This document shows positions 37,594-46,442 of a DNA stretch of 64,000 bases, piece after piece (the first letter of the stretch is position 1; each line of letters starts with the position of its first letter). Source of the DNA: Thalassococcus arenae (lineage in GTDB: Bacteria; Pseudomonadota; Alphaproteobacteria; Rhodobacterales; Rhodobacteraceae); contig NZ_JAHRWL010000001.1 in NCBI RefSeq assembly GCF_019104745.1, positions 2,027,001-2,091,000 on the forward strand, in the 5' to 3' direction. A program made the translations under genes and the position numbers. The notes beneath the pieces were generated by a model. That model did not search any database, was not told where the DNA came from, and saw only the letters and a list, made by a program, of their open reading frames with translations.

Positions 37594-38766
37594 ATGCAAG
37601 ACGTTGTCATCACCGGTGCGGCACGGACCGCGATGGGCGGTTTCCAGGGCGCGTTTTCGGACATGCCCGCATCCCGACTGGGCGGCGCCGCGATTCGCGC
37701 CGCCCTCGATGTGGCCGGTAACCCCGGTGTCGACGAGGTCCTGATGGGATGCGTGCTTCCCGCCGGACAGGGCCAGGCGCCGGCGCGGCAGGCCGGCTTT
37801 GCCGCGGGGCTGGGCGAAGAGGTTCCCGCAACCACGCTCAACAAGATGTGCGGATCGGGCATGAAGGCTGCGATGATGGCGTTCGACCGGCTGGCGCTCG
37901 GCCATGCCGGAACCATCGTCGCGGGTGGGATGGAATCGATGACGCAGGCGCCCTACCTGCTGCCCAAGATGCGCGGCGGCGCCCGAATCGGACACGGCCA
38001 GGTGATCGACCACATGTTCCTCGACGGGCTCGAGGACGCCTACGACAAGGGCCGCCTGATGGGCACCTTCGCCGAGGATTGCGCCGAAGCGTTCCAGTTC
38101 ACCCGCGAGGCGCAGGATGCCTATGCGCTGGCTTCGCTGTCACGCGCACTGGAGGCGCAGAAATCCGGCGCGTTCGCCGGGGAAATCGCCCCTGTATCCG
38201 TCGCCACCCGCAAGGGCGACATCGTGGTCGGTGAAGACGAACAGCCGGGCAACGCCCGACCCGAAAAGATCCCACATCTCAAACCGGCCTTCCGAAAGGA
38301 CGGAACGGTAACGCCGGCCAACAGCTCGTCGATCTCGGACGGGGCCGCGGCGCTGGTTCTGTCCACGATGAAGGCCGCAGAGGCCGCGGGCGCCTCGCCG
38401 CGTGCGCGCGTCGTCGGACATGCCAGCCACGCCCAGGCCCCCGGCTTGTTCACCACTGCCCCGGTGCCCGCCGCGCAGAAACTTCTGGACCGGATCGGCT
38501 GGTCGAAATCGGATGTCGATCTGTGGGAAGTCAACGAAGCCTTCGCCGTTGTGCCCATGGCCTTCATGCACGAGATGGGGCTGAGCCACGACATCGTTAA
38601 CGTGCATGGTGGGGCCTGCGCGCTTGGTCATCCGATCGGGGCCTCGGGCGCGCGCATCATCGTCACCCTGCTGAACGCACTGGAACGCCACGACCTGAAA
38701 CGCGGCATCGCCGCGATCTGCATCGGCGGCGGCGAAGGCACGGCCATCGCAATCGAGCGGGTCTGA
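37594..38766 (+). CDS. Acetyl-CoA C-acyltransferase (thiolase)
   Basis: A 390-residue thiolase. The nucleophilic cysteine is in NKMCGSGMKA near residue 86, the second catalytic region is GGACALGHPIGASGARI near 340, and CIGGGEGTA near 378 carries the third Cys. Either acetoacetyl-CoA formation (PHB synthesis with the phaC gene at 47.3 kb) or beta-oxidation is possible. GGAGG precedes ATG 37594. Confidence 0.94.
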   Translation: MQDVVITGAARTAMGGFQGAFSDMPASRLGGAAIRAALDVAGNPGVDEVLMGCVLPAGQGQAPARQAGFAAGLGEEVPATTLNKMCGSGMKAAMMAFDRLALGHAGTIVAGGMESMTQAPYLLPKMRGGARIGHGQVIDHMFLDGLEDAYDKGRLMGTFAEDCAEAFQFTREAQDAYALASLSRALEAQKSGAFAGEIAPVSVATRKGDIVVGEDEQPGNARPEKIPHLKPAFRKDGTVTPANSSSISDGAAALVLSTMKAAEAAGASPRARVVGHASHAQAPGLFTTAPVPAAQKLLDRIGWSKSDVDLWEVNEAFAVVPMAFMHEMGLSHDIVNVHGGACALGHPIGASGARIIVTLLNALERHDLKRGIAAICIGGGEGTAIAIERV

Positions 38767-38797
38767 CCTTCTCTGGTTCAAAAATATCCCGGGGAGT

Positions 38798-38817
38798 ATG
38801 AGGGGCTGGCCCCTCAT
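38798..38817. terminator. Hairpin downstream of the thiolase
   Basis: An 8-bp stem ATGAGGGG / CCCCTCAT with loop CTGG. No T-run follows, so termination is weaker evidence. The bases just before it (38769-38793) include CTTCTCTGG then TTCAAAAATATCCC, a divergent relative of the GCGTATTT element in reverse. Confidence 0.5.
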
Positions 38818-38841
38818 TCCCGACCGCGACGAGGCACCGAC

Positions 38842-39297
38842 ATGAAGGTCGACTACCCCACCCTCGCCAAGACGATCGCCGCATTGACCGAGGGCGAAAC
38901 CGATGCCGTCGCGCTGATGGCGACGATCGTCTGCGAGGTGCATCATGCCGATGATCGTTTCGACTGGACCGGGTTCTACCGCGTGACCGAACCGGGTCTG
39001 CTCAAGATCGGGCCCTATCAGGGCGGGCATGGCTGCCTGACCATCCCGTTCGAGCGCGGTGTCTGTGGCGCCTGCGCGCGCACGGGGCAGGTGCAATTGG
39101 TGCCCGATGTCGATGCCTTTCCGGGCCACATCGCCTGCGCGAGTTCCACCCGGTCCGAACTGGTGCTGCCGGTCCGCGATGCGCGCGGCGCGGTGATCGC
39201 GGTTCTCGATATCGACAGCAACCGGCCCGATGCGTTCACCCCAACCGATGCCGACGCCCTGCAGGCGATCCTGGACGCCGTTTTCGCAAACGGGTGA
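38842..39297 (+). CDS. msrC: Free methionine-(R)-sulfoxide reductase (GAF domain)
   Basis: A 151-residue single GAF domain. It has the three fRMsr cysteines: GHGCLTIPFERGVCGACARTG near residue 64-75 and FPGHIACASSTRSEL near residue 97. DFTGFYR-like FDWTGFYRV is at residue 41. It reduces free Met-R-sulfoxide using thioredoxin, protecting against oxidants. It is followed by a GFA protein and LysE on the same strand. Confidence 0.92.
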   Translation: MKVDYPTLAKTIAALTEGETDAVALMATIVCEVHHADDRFDWTGFYRVTEPGLLKIGPYQGGHGCLTIPFERGVCGACARTGQVQLVPDVDAFPGHIACASSTRSELVLPVRDARGAVIAVLDIDSNRPDAFTPTDADALQAILDAVFANG

Positions 39298-39412
39298 TGG
39301 GTGCGGGAAAGAAACGACCGGCGTTGCGCGATTTGGTCTTGCCCTAGGCGCGCCCCGACTATTTCCTTCTGATAACAGCGGATTAATGAACGGGATCTGG
39401 CGAGGGAACACC

Positions 39413-39781
39413 ATGAAAGGCAGCTGTGCGTGCGGTGAGATCGGTTTCGCGGTGTCGGGAAAGGCAAGAAGCGCCTCGATCTGCCATTGCCGACAGTGCC
39501 GCAAGATGTCGGGCCACGCCTGGGCGTCGGCGCAGGTGCAGCGGCCCGACCTGCAGATCGAGGGCCCCGTTCTCTGGATCGCGCTTAGCGACCGCGCGCG
39601 GCGCGGCATCTGCCCGGAATGCGGGTCGTTCCTGTTCTGGCAAGGCACCGGAGAGACGGCGATCAGTTTTGCCCTGGGTGCGATCGACGGACCGACCAGC
39701 CTGACGATCGAGAAACACCTGTTCAGCGATGAAAAGGCGGACTACGAGAGCGTATCGGACGGATCGCCACAATGGGTCTGA
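39413..39781 (+). CDS. GFA family zinc-binding protein
   Basis: A 122-residue protein with three paired-cysteine zinc sites of the glutathione-dependent formaldehyde-activating family: CACGEIGF at residue 5, CHCRQCRKMSG near 25 and CPECGSFLFW near 69. Catalysis in this family is doubtful and function usually unknown. GAGGGA precedes ATG 39413; an earlier in-frame ATG at 39386 is less likely. Confidence 0.88.
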   Translation: MKGSCACGEIGFAVSGKARSASICHCRQCRKMSGHAWASAQVQRPDLQIEGPVLWIALSDRARRGICPECGSFLFWQGTGETAISFALGAIDGPTSLTIEKHLFSDEKADYESVSDGSPQWV

Positions 39782-39784
39782 CAC

Positions 39785-40408
39785 ATGCTCGATACGCTGC
39801 TTGCGATGGAGGCCTGGACGCTGGCGGCGTTCATGGGCGCGGCGATGGTTCTGTACCTGACGCCGGGGGCGGACATGATGTTCACCATCGCCAGCGGCGT
39901 GTCGGGCGGGCCACGGGCGGGCATGGCGGCGGCCTGCGGGATATCGCTGGGCGTGCTTGTGCACACGGTGCTGGCGGCGGCCGGGCTGGCGGCGCTGATG
40001 GCGACAAGCCCGGCGATGCTGGACGTGGTGCGCTATGCCGGCGCGGCCTACCTCGCATGGCTGGCCTGGCAGGCCTGGCGCGACCGTGACGGTCCGGCCA
40101 GACGGGCGGGGCGGGCGCATGTCTGGCAGGCGTTCCTGCGCGGCTTTGTGACCAACATGCTGAACCCCAAGGTCGGCCTGTTCGTCCTGGCCTTCCTGCC
40201 GCAATTCGCCGACCCCTCGGTCGGGCCGGTGGCGCAGCAGATCCTGATCCTGGGCGTCTTGCTGGCGATCGGCGGGGTCATTACCGATGGCCTATACGGT
40301 ATCTTTGCCGGGCTGATGGCCGATCGTATCGCACGCCGTGCCCGCGTGATGAACCGTATCAGCGCAGTGATTTTCGGGGGGCTGGCCGCCCGCCTGGCCT
40401 GGAGCTGA
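39785..40408 (+). CDS. LysE family translocator
   Basis: A 207-residue inner-membrane exporter with about six hydrophobic segments. The family signature is LYLTPGADMMFTIASGVSGGPRAGM near residue 23 and RGFVTNMLNPKVGLFVLAFLPQF near 118. It probably exports amino acids or related small molecules; the substrate is not identifiable. Tightly packed (3 bp) after the GFA gene and 2 bp before the next gene. Confidence 0.92.
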   Translation: MLDTLLAMEAWTLAAFMGAAMVLYLTPGADMMFTIASGVSGGPRAGMAAACGISLGVLVHTVLAAAGLAALMATSPAMLDVVRYAGAAYLAWLAWQAWRDRDGPARRAGRAHVWQAFLRGFVTNMLNPKVGLFVLAFLPQFADPSVGPVAQQILILGVLLAIGGVITDGLYGIFAGLMADRIARRARVMNRISAVIFGGLAARLAWS

Positions 40409-40410
40409 GC

Positions 40411-41304
40411 ATGACCGGCATCACCCTTCTGGACGGTGGCATGGGGCAGGAACTGATCCATCGCGCCGGTGACAGGCCGACCCCGCTATGGTCGACGCAG
40501 GTGATGCGCGACCATCCCGGCCTGGTGCGTGCGGTGCATGCGGATTATTTCGCTGCCGGTGCCACCATCGCCACCACCAACACCTATGCGCTGCACCGCG
40601 ACCGGCTGGCACCTGCCGGGATCGAGGACGAATGGCCGGCTCTGGTCGACGCCGCGCTGGACGAGGCCGCCGCTGCCCGGGTCGCGCATGGCGCCGGTCG
40701 CATCGCCGGATCCGTCGGGCCGCTGGGGGCAAGCTATCGCCCGGATATCCACCCGGACCATGCCACGGCCGTGCCGTTGTATCGCGAACTGGTCGCGGCC
40801 CTTGCGCCGCGCGTCGATCTGGTCCTGTTCGAAACCGTTGCCTCGGTCGACCATGCCCGCGCGGCGGTCGCAGCGGGGCAGGGCTGCGGCAAACCGGTCT
40901 GGATCGCGGTGACGGTGGATGACGAGGACGGGCGGCATTTGCGCTCGGGCGAGCCGGTCGCGGATGTGGTGACCGTTCTGGCGGATGGCGCCGATGCCGT
41001 CCTGGCCAATTGCTCGGCCCCGGAGGCGATGCCCAAGGCACTGGAAATCCTGATGAAAACCGGCCTTCCCTTTGGCGCCTACGGCAACGCCTTCACCCAG
41101 ATCACCAAGGACTTCCTCAAGGACCGGCCCACCGTCGACGCCCTGTCGGCGCGGCGCGACATGGGCCCCGAGGCCTATGCCGGCCATGCGATGACGTGGA
41201 TCGGGCAGGGCGCCACCATCGTCGGCGGCTGCTGCGAGACCGGCCCGGCCCATATCGCCGAGATCGCGGCGCGGCTGCGCGCGGCCGGACACGCCATCGT
41301 CTGA
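40411..41304 (+). CDS. Homocysteine S-methyltransferase family protein
   Basis: A 297-residue zinc-binding barrel. The N-terminal ILLDGGMGQEL-type start is GITLLDGGMGQEL. NTY is present in TTNTYALHRD near residue 56, and the C-terminal zinc Cys pair is in VGGCCETGPAHI near 273 with the distal Cys in LANCSAPEAM near 198. It uses S-methylmethionine or betaine-like donors in the family. It is in the LysE cluster and may share its transcript. Confidence 0.9.
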   Translation: MTGITLLDGGMGQELIHRAGDRPTPLWSTQVMRDHPGLVRAVHADYFAAGATIATTNTYALHRDRLAPAGIEDEWPALVDAALDEAAAARVAHGAGRIAGSVGPLGASYRPDIHPDHATAVPLYRELVAALAPRVDLVLFETVASVDHARAAVAAGQGCGKPVWIAVTVDDEDGRHLRSGEPVADVVTVLADGADAVLANCSAPEAMPKALEILMKTGLPFGAYGNAFTQITKDFLKDRPTVDALSARRDMGPEAYAGHAMTWIGQGATIVGGCCETGPAHIAEIAARLRAAGHAIV

Positions 41305-41333
41305 CCCTTGCGCCCGTGCGTCGGCTTTGCCAC

Positions 41334-41990
41334 ATGGCGGGGATGGATGACGTCTATTCCCCACCGCAGGGCGATATCGCGGTGCTGCACGAGGATCACG
41401 AGATCCTGATCGTCGACAAGCCTGCCGGCCTGCTGTCGGTGCCGGGCAAGGGCGCGCATCTGTCCGATTGCCTGATTGCGCGGCTCGAGGCGGCCTTTCC
41501 CACCGTGCGGCTGGTGCACCGGCTGGACCGCGACACCTCGGGCGTCATGGTATTCGCGCTGACCGCTTTCGCGCAAAAGCATCTGGGCCAGCAATTCGAG
41601 GCGCGCAAGCCGCGCAAGACCTACCTGGCGCGGGTGGCCGGGCGGCTGGGGCCGTCATCCGGCACGGTCGACCTGCCGCTGATCGTCGACTGGCCGAACC
41701 GGCCTTTGCAGAAGGTCTGCCACGAGACCGGGAAGCCCGCGGTGACGGATTGGAAGGTGTTGAAAGCAAACGACGACGAGACCCGTGTCAGGCTGTTTCC
41801 CAAGACCGGGCGAAGCCACCAGCTGCGGGTGCACATGCTGGCGCTCGGCCATCCGATCCTGGGCGACCCGTTCTATGCGCCCGATACGGTCGCGGCGCAT
41901 TCCCGCCTGATGCTGCATGCCGAGGAATTGCGGCTGAACCACCCCGAAACCGGCCGCGGAATGACATTCCGGGCGCCCGCACCGTTCTGA
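41334..41990 (+). CDS. RluA-family pseudouridine synthase
   Basis: A 218-residue protein lacking an S4 domain, like RluA. The catalytic Asp is in VHRLDRDTSGVMVFAL near residue 60, and KTYLARVAGRLG and KTGRSHQLRVHMLALGHPILGDPFY are conserved. It modifies 23S rRNA and/or tRNA uridines; the exact site is unknown. ATG 41334 is used; ATG 41343, three codons later, is an alternative. A perfect 22-bp palindrome follows the stop. Confidence 0.92.
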   Translation: MAGMDDVYSPPQGDIAVLHEDHEILIVDKPAGLLSVPGKGAHLSDCLIARLEAAFPTVRLVHRLDRDTSGVMVFALTAFAQKHLGQQFEARKPRKTYLARVAGRLGPSSGTVDLPLIVDWPNRPLQKVCHETGKPAVTDWKVLKANDDETRVRLFPKTGRSHQLRVHMLALGHPILGDPFYAPDTVAAHSRLMLHAEELRLNHPETGRGMTFRAPAPF

Positions 41991-41996
41991 GCGGGA

Positions 41997-42018
41997 AAAT
42001 TTCTTTGCAAAGAAATTT
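41997..42018. terminator. Perfect 22-bp palindrome between convergent genes
   Basis: AAATTTCTTTG followed directly by its reverse complement; AT-rich in a GC-rich genome. Located 6 bp after the RluA-family stop. It probably works as a bidirectional terminator or processing site. Confidence 0.6.
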
Positions 42019-42065
42019 GCCGCGCCTGCCCGGCGGCGGGAATGGGCCGGGGCGGAAGGGATTTG

Positions 42066-42090
42066 TGCGTATTTGTCAAAGAGAAGAAGC
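42066..42090 (+). repeat. Recurring GCGTATTT/GAGAAGAAG element, copy 4
   Basis: TGCGTATTTGT then CAAAGAGAAGAAGC, in the gap between the convergent RluA-family and aldehyde dehydrogenase genes, oriented with the RluA-family gene. Confidence 0.7.
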
Positions 42091-42129
42091 AGGGGATCGC
42101 GCGCGATTTCGGCGCAATCCCCTGATGCG

Positions 42130-43575
42130 TCAGCTTTTTTCCGGGTCCCAGCCCGAGACCGCCTTGACTTCGACGAAGTCGTGGATGCCCCAGCTGCCGC
42201 CTTCGCGACCATTGCCGGACATCTTCATGCCGCCGAAGGGCGAGCCGGCACCGCGGTCCTGGCCGTTCATCTCGACCATGCCCGAGCGCAGCACGCGGGC
42301 CAGTCGGTTGCGGCGGGCGCCGTCGGCGGATTGCACGTAGTTGGTCAGCCCGTAGGGCGTGTCATTGGCGATGCGCACCGCCTCGTCCTCGGTCTCGAAA
42401 CGCAGGATCGACAGGACCGGGCCGAAGATTTCCTCGCGCGCGATGGTCATGTCGTTGGTGACATCGGCAAAGACCGTGGGGCGCACGAAAAAGCCCTTGT
42501 TGAGCCCGTCCGGGCGGCCGGTGCCGCCGGTGACAAGGCGCGCGCCCTCGTCGATGCCTTTCTGGATAAGGTCTTGAATCTTTTGCCATTGTGTCGCGTT
42601 GACCACGGGGCCGATATGACGCCCCTCCGCGCTGGCGGGCCCGACGGCCACCTTGGCGGCCACGGCGGCCGCCTCTTCGACGACGCGGTCGTAGATCGGC
42701 GCTTCGACCAGCATGCGCGAGGGCGCGTTGCAGGATTGGCCGGTGTTCTGCATCATGTGCAGCACGCCGCGCTTGACGGCCTTTTCATCGGCATCGGCGA
42801 AGACCAGGTTGGCGCCCTTGCCGCCCAGTTCCAGGTGCACGCGCTTGAGCGTGTCGGCGGCGGCGATCGAGATCAGGCGGCCGGCGCGGGTCGAGCCGGT
42901 GAAGCTGACCATGTCCACATCGGGGTGGCTGGAGAGCTGCGAACCGACGCCCGGACCGTCGCCGTTGACCAGGTTGAAGACCCCCGGCGGGAAGCCCGCC
43001 GCGTCGACAATTTCCGCGAAAATCAACGCGTTGAGGGGGCTTTCCTCGGAGGGCTTGAGCACCATCGTGTTGCCCGCCACGGCTGCGGCGCCGAATTTCA
43101 GCGTGATCTGGTTCATTGGCCAGTTCCACGGGGTGATCATGGCGCAGACGCCCACCGCCTCGTGGATGATGCGGTCGTTGGGGGCGTGGGGTCCAAGCGG
43201 ACCTTCCCAGGGGAAGTCCTTGGCCGCCTTGAGAAAATTCTTGAGATGCCAGGAGCCGGCGCCGACCTGGCTGGAGCGCGACATGTCGATTGGCGCGCCC
43301 ATTTCCAGGCTCATCGCCTGGGCCAGGTCTTCGGCCCGGTCGGCATAGAGTTCTGTCAGTCTTTCCAACAGCTTGATGCGTTCGGCGACGGGTGTGGCCA
43401 TCCAGCCGGGCAGGGCGGCGCGGGCGGCGGCGACGGCGGCGTCGGTATCGGCCTGGCCGCCCAGAGAGATCACCGCGCAGGGCTCTTCGGTCGAGGGGTC
43501 GATGACGGCGTGATCGCGGCCGTCGCGGGGATCGACCCAGGCGCCGTCGATGTAGAATTTCCGTTTCTCTATCAT
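42130..43575 (-). CDS. Aldehyde dehydrogenase family protein
   Basis: A 481-residue NAD(P)-dependent dehydrogenase. It has ITPWNWPMNQITLK near residue 147, the NAD fold FTGSTRAGRLI near 225, the catalytic glutamate in HLELGGKGANLVF near 248 and the catalytic cysteine in NTGQSCNAPSRML near 282. The aldehyde substrate is not identifiable. It is divergent from the peroxiredoxin gene and convergent with the pseudouridine synthase. Confidence 0.93.
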   Translation of the reverse strand: MIEKRKFYIDGAWVDPRDGRDHAVIDPSTEEPCAVISLGGQADTDAAVAAARAALPGWMATPVAERIKLLERLTELYADRAEDLAQAMSLEMGAPIDMSRSSQVGAGSWHLKNFLKAAKDFPWEGPLGPHAPNDRIIHEAVGVCAMITPWNWPMNQITLKFGAAAVAGNTMVLKPSEESPLNALIFAEIVDAAGFPPGVFNLVNGDGPGVGSQLSSHPDVDMVSFTGSTRAGRLISIAAADTLKRVHLELGGKGANLVFADADEKAVKRGVLHMMQNTGQSCNAPSRMLVEAPIYDRVVEEAAAVAAKVAVGPASAEGRHIGPVVNATQWQKIQDLIQKGIDEGARLVTGGTGRPDGLNKGFFVRPTVFADVTNDMTIAREEIFGPVLSILRFETEDEAVRIANDTPYGLTNYVQSADGARRNRLARVLRSGMVEMNGQDRGAGSPFGGMKMSGNGREGGSWGIHDFVEVKAVSGWDPEKS

Positions 43576-43717
43576 GGTTTATCCCCTTTCCCAGAGTCGC
43601 GGGCGAGCCGGTTTCCGCGCCACTCTGTCACCCCGCGCAGATCGCCGCAAGCGGGGGGATGCAACCAGGGCCGGAAGGGCTTACATCTGGACAAGAGACA
43701 GAAGACAGGAGGCGGCC

Positions 43718-44371
43718 ATGGGTCTGCGAATCAACGACGACATTCCGAATCTCGAGGTCACGACCGATCAGGGCGTGCTGAAACTGCACGATTGGATCGG
43801 TGACAGCTGGGCGATTTTGTTCAGCCATCCCAAGGACTTCACCCCCGTTTGTACCACCGAGTTCGGGGCCGTGGCGCAGCTGGCGGACGAATGGGAAAAG
43901 CGCGGCACCAAGGTGATGGGCATTTCGGTCGACGGGGTCGAGGACCACAAGAAGTGGAAGGGCGACATCGAGAAGACCTCGGGCGCCAAGGCCGGGTTCC
44001 CGATCATCGCAGACGAGGATCTGACGGTCGCCAAGGCGTTCGACATGCTGCCCGCGGAATACGTGCTGCCCGATGGCCGCACCCCCGCCGACAGTGCCAC
44101 GGTACGCGTGGTCTTCATCATCGGGCCTGATAAAAAACTCAAATTGTCAATGACTTACCCGATGACGATCGGGCGCAATTTCGCCGAGGTGCTGCGCGCG
44201 CTGGACGCGTTGCAGACCTCGGCGCGCGAGAACGTGGCGACGCCGGCGAACTGGACACTGGGCCAGGACGTGATCGTGCCGGTGGCGGTGTCGGACGCGG
44301 ATGCGATCAAGAAATACGGCAAGATCGACACCGTGCTGCCCTATCTGCGCAAGGCCAAGCTGCCGGGCTGA
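43718..44371 (+). CDS. 1-Cys peroxiredoxin (Prx6 type)
   Basis: A 217-residue peroxiredoxin. The peroxidatic cysteine is in HPKDFTPVCTTEFG near residue 45; the C-terminal arm (KYGKIDTVLPYLRKAKLPG) matches the Prx6/1-Cys class. No resolving cysteine is evident. It reduces H2O2 and organic peroxides in the cytoplasm. AGGAGG lies 6-11 bp before ATG 43718. Confidence 0.95.
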   Translation: MGLRINDDIPNLEVTTDQGVLKLHDWIGDSWAILFSHPKDFTPVCTTEFGAVAQLADEWEKRGTKVMGISVDGVEDHKKWKGDIEKTSGAKAGFPIIADEDLTVAKAFDMLPAEYVLPDGRTPADSATVRVVFIIGPDKKLKLSMTYPMTIGRNFAEVLRALDALQTSARENVATPANWTLGQDVIVPVAVSDADAIKKYGKIDTVLPYLRKAKLPG

Positions 44372-44793
44372 GGCGTGGGGTCTCGGACGGCTGGTAAACG
44401 CTGCGGCCGGTGGGGAAACCCTGCCGGCCGTTGGCGTCTTGGGGGGAGCAATCCGTCCGATTCGGTGCGATTTCGGAACGGATTGGTGGGGCATTGCGCA
44501 GGCGGGATCGGGCTGGCCGGGCAGCAATCCGTCCTGTTTCTCGCGATTTCGGGGCGGATTGCCCAGGCGCGGCCGCGACCGCAGCGTGACCTTGCGTCGG
44601 AGGGGCGGATTTTTTCGGCCGGTGCGGCAATTCCGTCCAGAGGCAGGCTGCGTTCCGACCTTGTCGACCCGGCGGTCGCGAAGGGCGGGGATGTTCGCGC
44701 AGGGGCTGGTTCGGACGCCGCTGCCCACGCTGCGTATGGCTGCCCGGCGCGGGGGGCGTTGCGCGTTTAAGACGGCCCTAAACCTTTTGGCCC
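44372..44793. other. 422-bp non-coding region with a terminator-like palindrome and three hairpin units
   Basis: No convincing gene. It holds the imperfect stem CGGCCGG / CCGGCCG at 44404-44430 just after the peroxiredoxin (possible terminator), then three repeated hairpins listed separately, then about 150 bp with nothing recognisable before the Hint-domain gene. Confidence 0.7.
44449..44638. repeat. Three tandem CAATCCGTCC hairpin units
   Basis: Unit 1: CAATCCGTCC 44449-44458 paired with GGAACGGATTG 44475-44485. Unit 2: CAATCCGTCC 44525-44534 paired with GGGGCGGATTG 44551-44561. Unit 3, in reverse order: GGGGCGGATT 44602-44611 paired with AATTCCGTCC 44629-44638. Units 1 and 2 also share GCGATTTCGG in the loop and are 76 bp apart. 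Confidence 0.75.
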
Positions 44794-46257
44794 ATGTTCG
44801 CGCCGCGCATCTCATGGCAGGCGAACGACGTGGCAACGTATATTGTCGTAGACAAGGACAAGGACCCGCTGGGTCCGAACGAGATCAACGCGGGCGAGGC
44901 GATCAGCGTCTCGGACGGCGACGTTTTCATCATCGATCCGACCGCCGATGGCAACATCACCTTTCAAGCGAGCGGCGGACTGCCCGCCGGTTTCGATATC
45001 CAGATCGCGGATTCGAACGTTCACGGGTTTTCCATCAAGATCGAGGGCGGTCTGTCGCCGTCCGTCACGATCGGCGACGATGTCGATCTGGCCGATGTCG
45101 ACATCGACGCAAAGGCGGCGGATCAGGTCAGCCTGGACATCGGCGACGCCGTCACGTTGGGGCGGTTCGAGGGGGCGGTCGCCGGCCCGAACACGGTCGT
45201 CATCGGCGACGGGTTCTCCACGACATCGGACTGGGTGTTCGGTGCTGCCGACGACAGCCTCACGGTCGGAGCCGACGCGACGTTCAAGAACCTCGACGCG
45301 GGTGCCGGCAACGATACGATCACCTTCGGCGACCGGGCGACAATCCATGACGTCGATACCAAATCCGGCAATGACAGCGTCACGTTCGGCGACGATCTTG
45401 ACGCCAACGACATCAAGACGAGCGATGGCGACGATACCATCCGGTTCGGCGAGAACGCCCAGGTCAACGCGGTCGATGGCGGCAATGGCACCGACACGTT
45501 CTATACCGAGACGGCAGGGCTGAATGAAAAGAACATCGAGAATTCGCAGGTGGTCTGCTACGCGGCGGACACGCTGATCGATACCCCGTTCGGGCCCCGC
45601 AGGGTCGACGATCTGCGGGTCGGACATCTTGTGGACACGATGGATGCCGGTCCCTGTCATGTGCGCTGGGTGCGGTCCGATCGCCGTCGTCTGGACCGCG
45701 TTCCGGACGACCGCCGACCTGTCTTGATCAAGGCCAATGCCCTGGGTGACGGCGTGCCGTCACGCGACCTGGTCGTTTCGCCGCAGCACCGGATCCTGGT
45801 CGGGGATGCCGGCCAGTTCGAAGATGCCTGCGACCGGGCGTATCTCGTGCCTGCAAGGGCCTTGACCGACCGGCCCGGCATTCAGGTGATGCGCGGTCGG
45901 CGGCACATCACGTGGGTGCATTTCGCCCTGGACCGGCATCATCTGGTGCGCGCCAACGGCTGTTATTCGGAATCGCTGTATCTGGGCCGGATGGTCGTCA
46001 AAGGCTTGCGGAACAGCGAGCGCCGAAAGCTCGTGGCGATTTTCGGGCCGATACCGGACGATGGTTCCGCCATGAACGGGCCCGCGGCGCGCCCCTTTCT
46101 GACGGTCGGTGCGGCGCGGCGCCTCGTCGCCCGGCGGCTTGTCGAAACAGGCCCGTGCGCGGGCAGGGATGCCGGGCAACGCGATCGCGGTCAAGCGGCG
46201 GCGGCGGGCGGGGCCGATCGCGCCGGAAAGGACCGTCTGCCGCTGCGTGCCCGGTAA
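44794..46257 (+). CDS. Hint-domain protein with acidic beta-repeat N-terminal region
   Basis: A 487-residue protein. Residues 1-245 form degenerate beta-roll-like acidic repeats (for example DAGAGNDTITFGDRATI, KSGNDSVTFGDDLDAN, SDGDDTIRFGENAQV). A Hint (Hedgehog/intein-like) domain then begins at VCYAADTLIDTPFGPRRVDD near residue 250, includes VVSPQHRILV near 325 and ends near 410. The Hint Cys is preserved and could catalyse self-processing. It is presumably secreted by a type I route, but no transporter is adjacent. GTG 44830 (MATYIVVDK-like start) is an alternative. The C-terminal tail is low-complexity. Confidence 0.82.
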   Translation: MFAPRISWQANDVATYIVVDKDKDPLGPNEINAGEAISVSDGDVFIIDPTADGNITFQASGGLPAGFDIQIADSNVHGFSIKIEGGLSPSVTIGDDVDLADVDIDAKAADQVSLDIGDAVTLGRFEGAVAGPNTVVIGDGFSTTSDWVFGAADDSLTVGADATFKNLDAGAGNDTITFGDRATIHDVDTKSGNDSVTFGDDLDANDIKTSDGDDTIRFGENAQVNAVDGGNGTDTFYTETAGLNEKNIENSQVVCYAADTLIDTPFGPRRVDDLRVGHLVDTMDAGPCHVRWVRSDRRRLDRVPDDRRPVLIKANALGDGVPSRDLVVSPQHRILVGDAGQFEDACDRAYLVPARALTDRPGIQVMRGRRHITWVHFALDRHHLVRANGCYSESLYLGRMVVKGLRNSERRKLVAIFGPIPDDGSAMNGPAARPFLTVGAARRLVARRLVETGPCAGRDAGQRDRGQAAAAGGADRAGKDRLPLRAR

Positions 46258-46442
46258 CGGGCCGGCCCGTCCCGCAAGGCGGCCGGGTGGTGGCCCCGGT
46301 CGAGCCGGAGCCGGGCTGCACCGCGGCGCTGCGGCTGCCCCGCTGGCTGGCGGCGGTCGGGATCGCGGGGCCGGCCGTGTTCGGCGGGCTGCGGTTGCGT
46401 CTGCAGGCGCGACTTGGCAAGAGGGGGCAGAGGAGATCGCCG

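Noticed and set aside
44372-44793. Possible gene in the peroxiredoxin-Hint gap
   Set aside because: Frames are short, inconsistent and overlap the palindromic units; no signature or ribosome-binding site.
46258-46442. Open frame before xth suggesting a longer xth or a small gene
   Set aside because: Exonuclease III begins at MPFTLATWNIN with a good ribosome-binding site; upstream codons are GC-driven low-complexity sequence.
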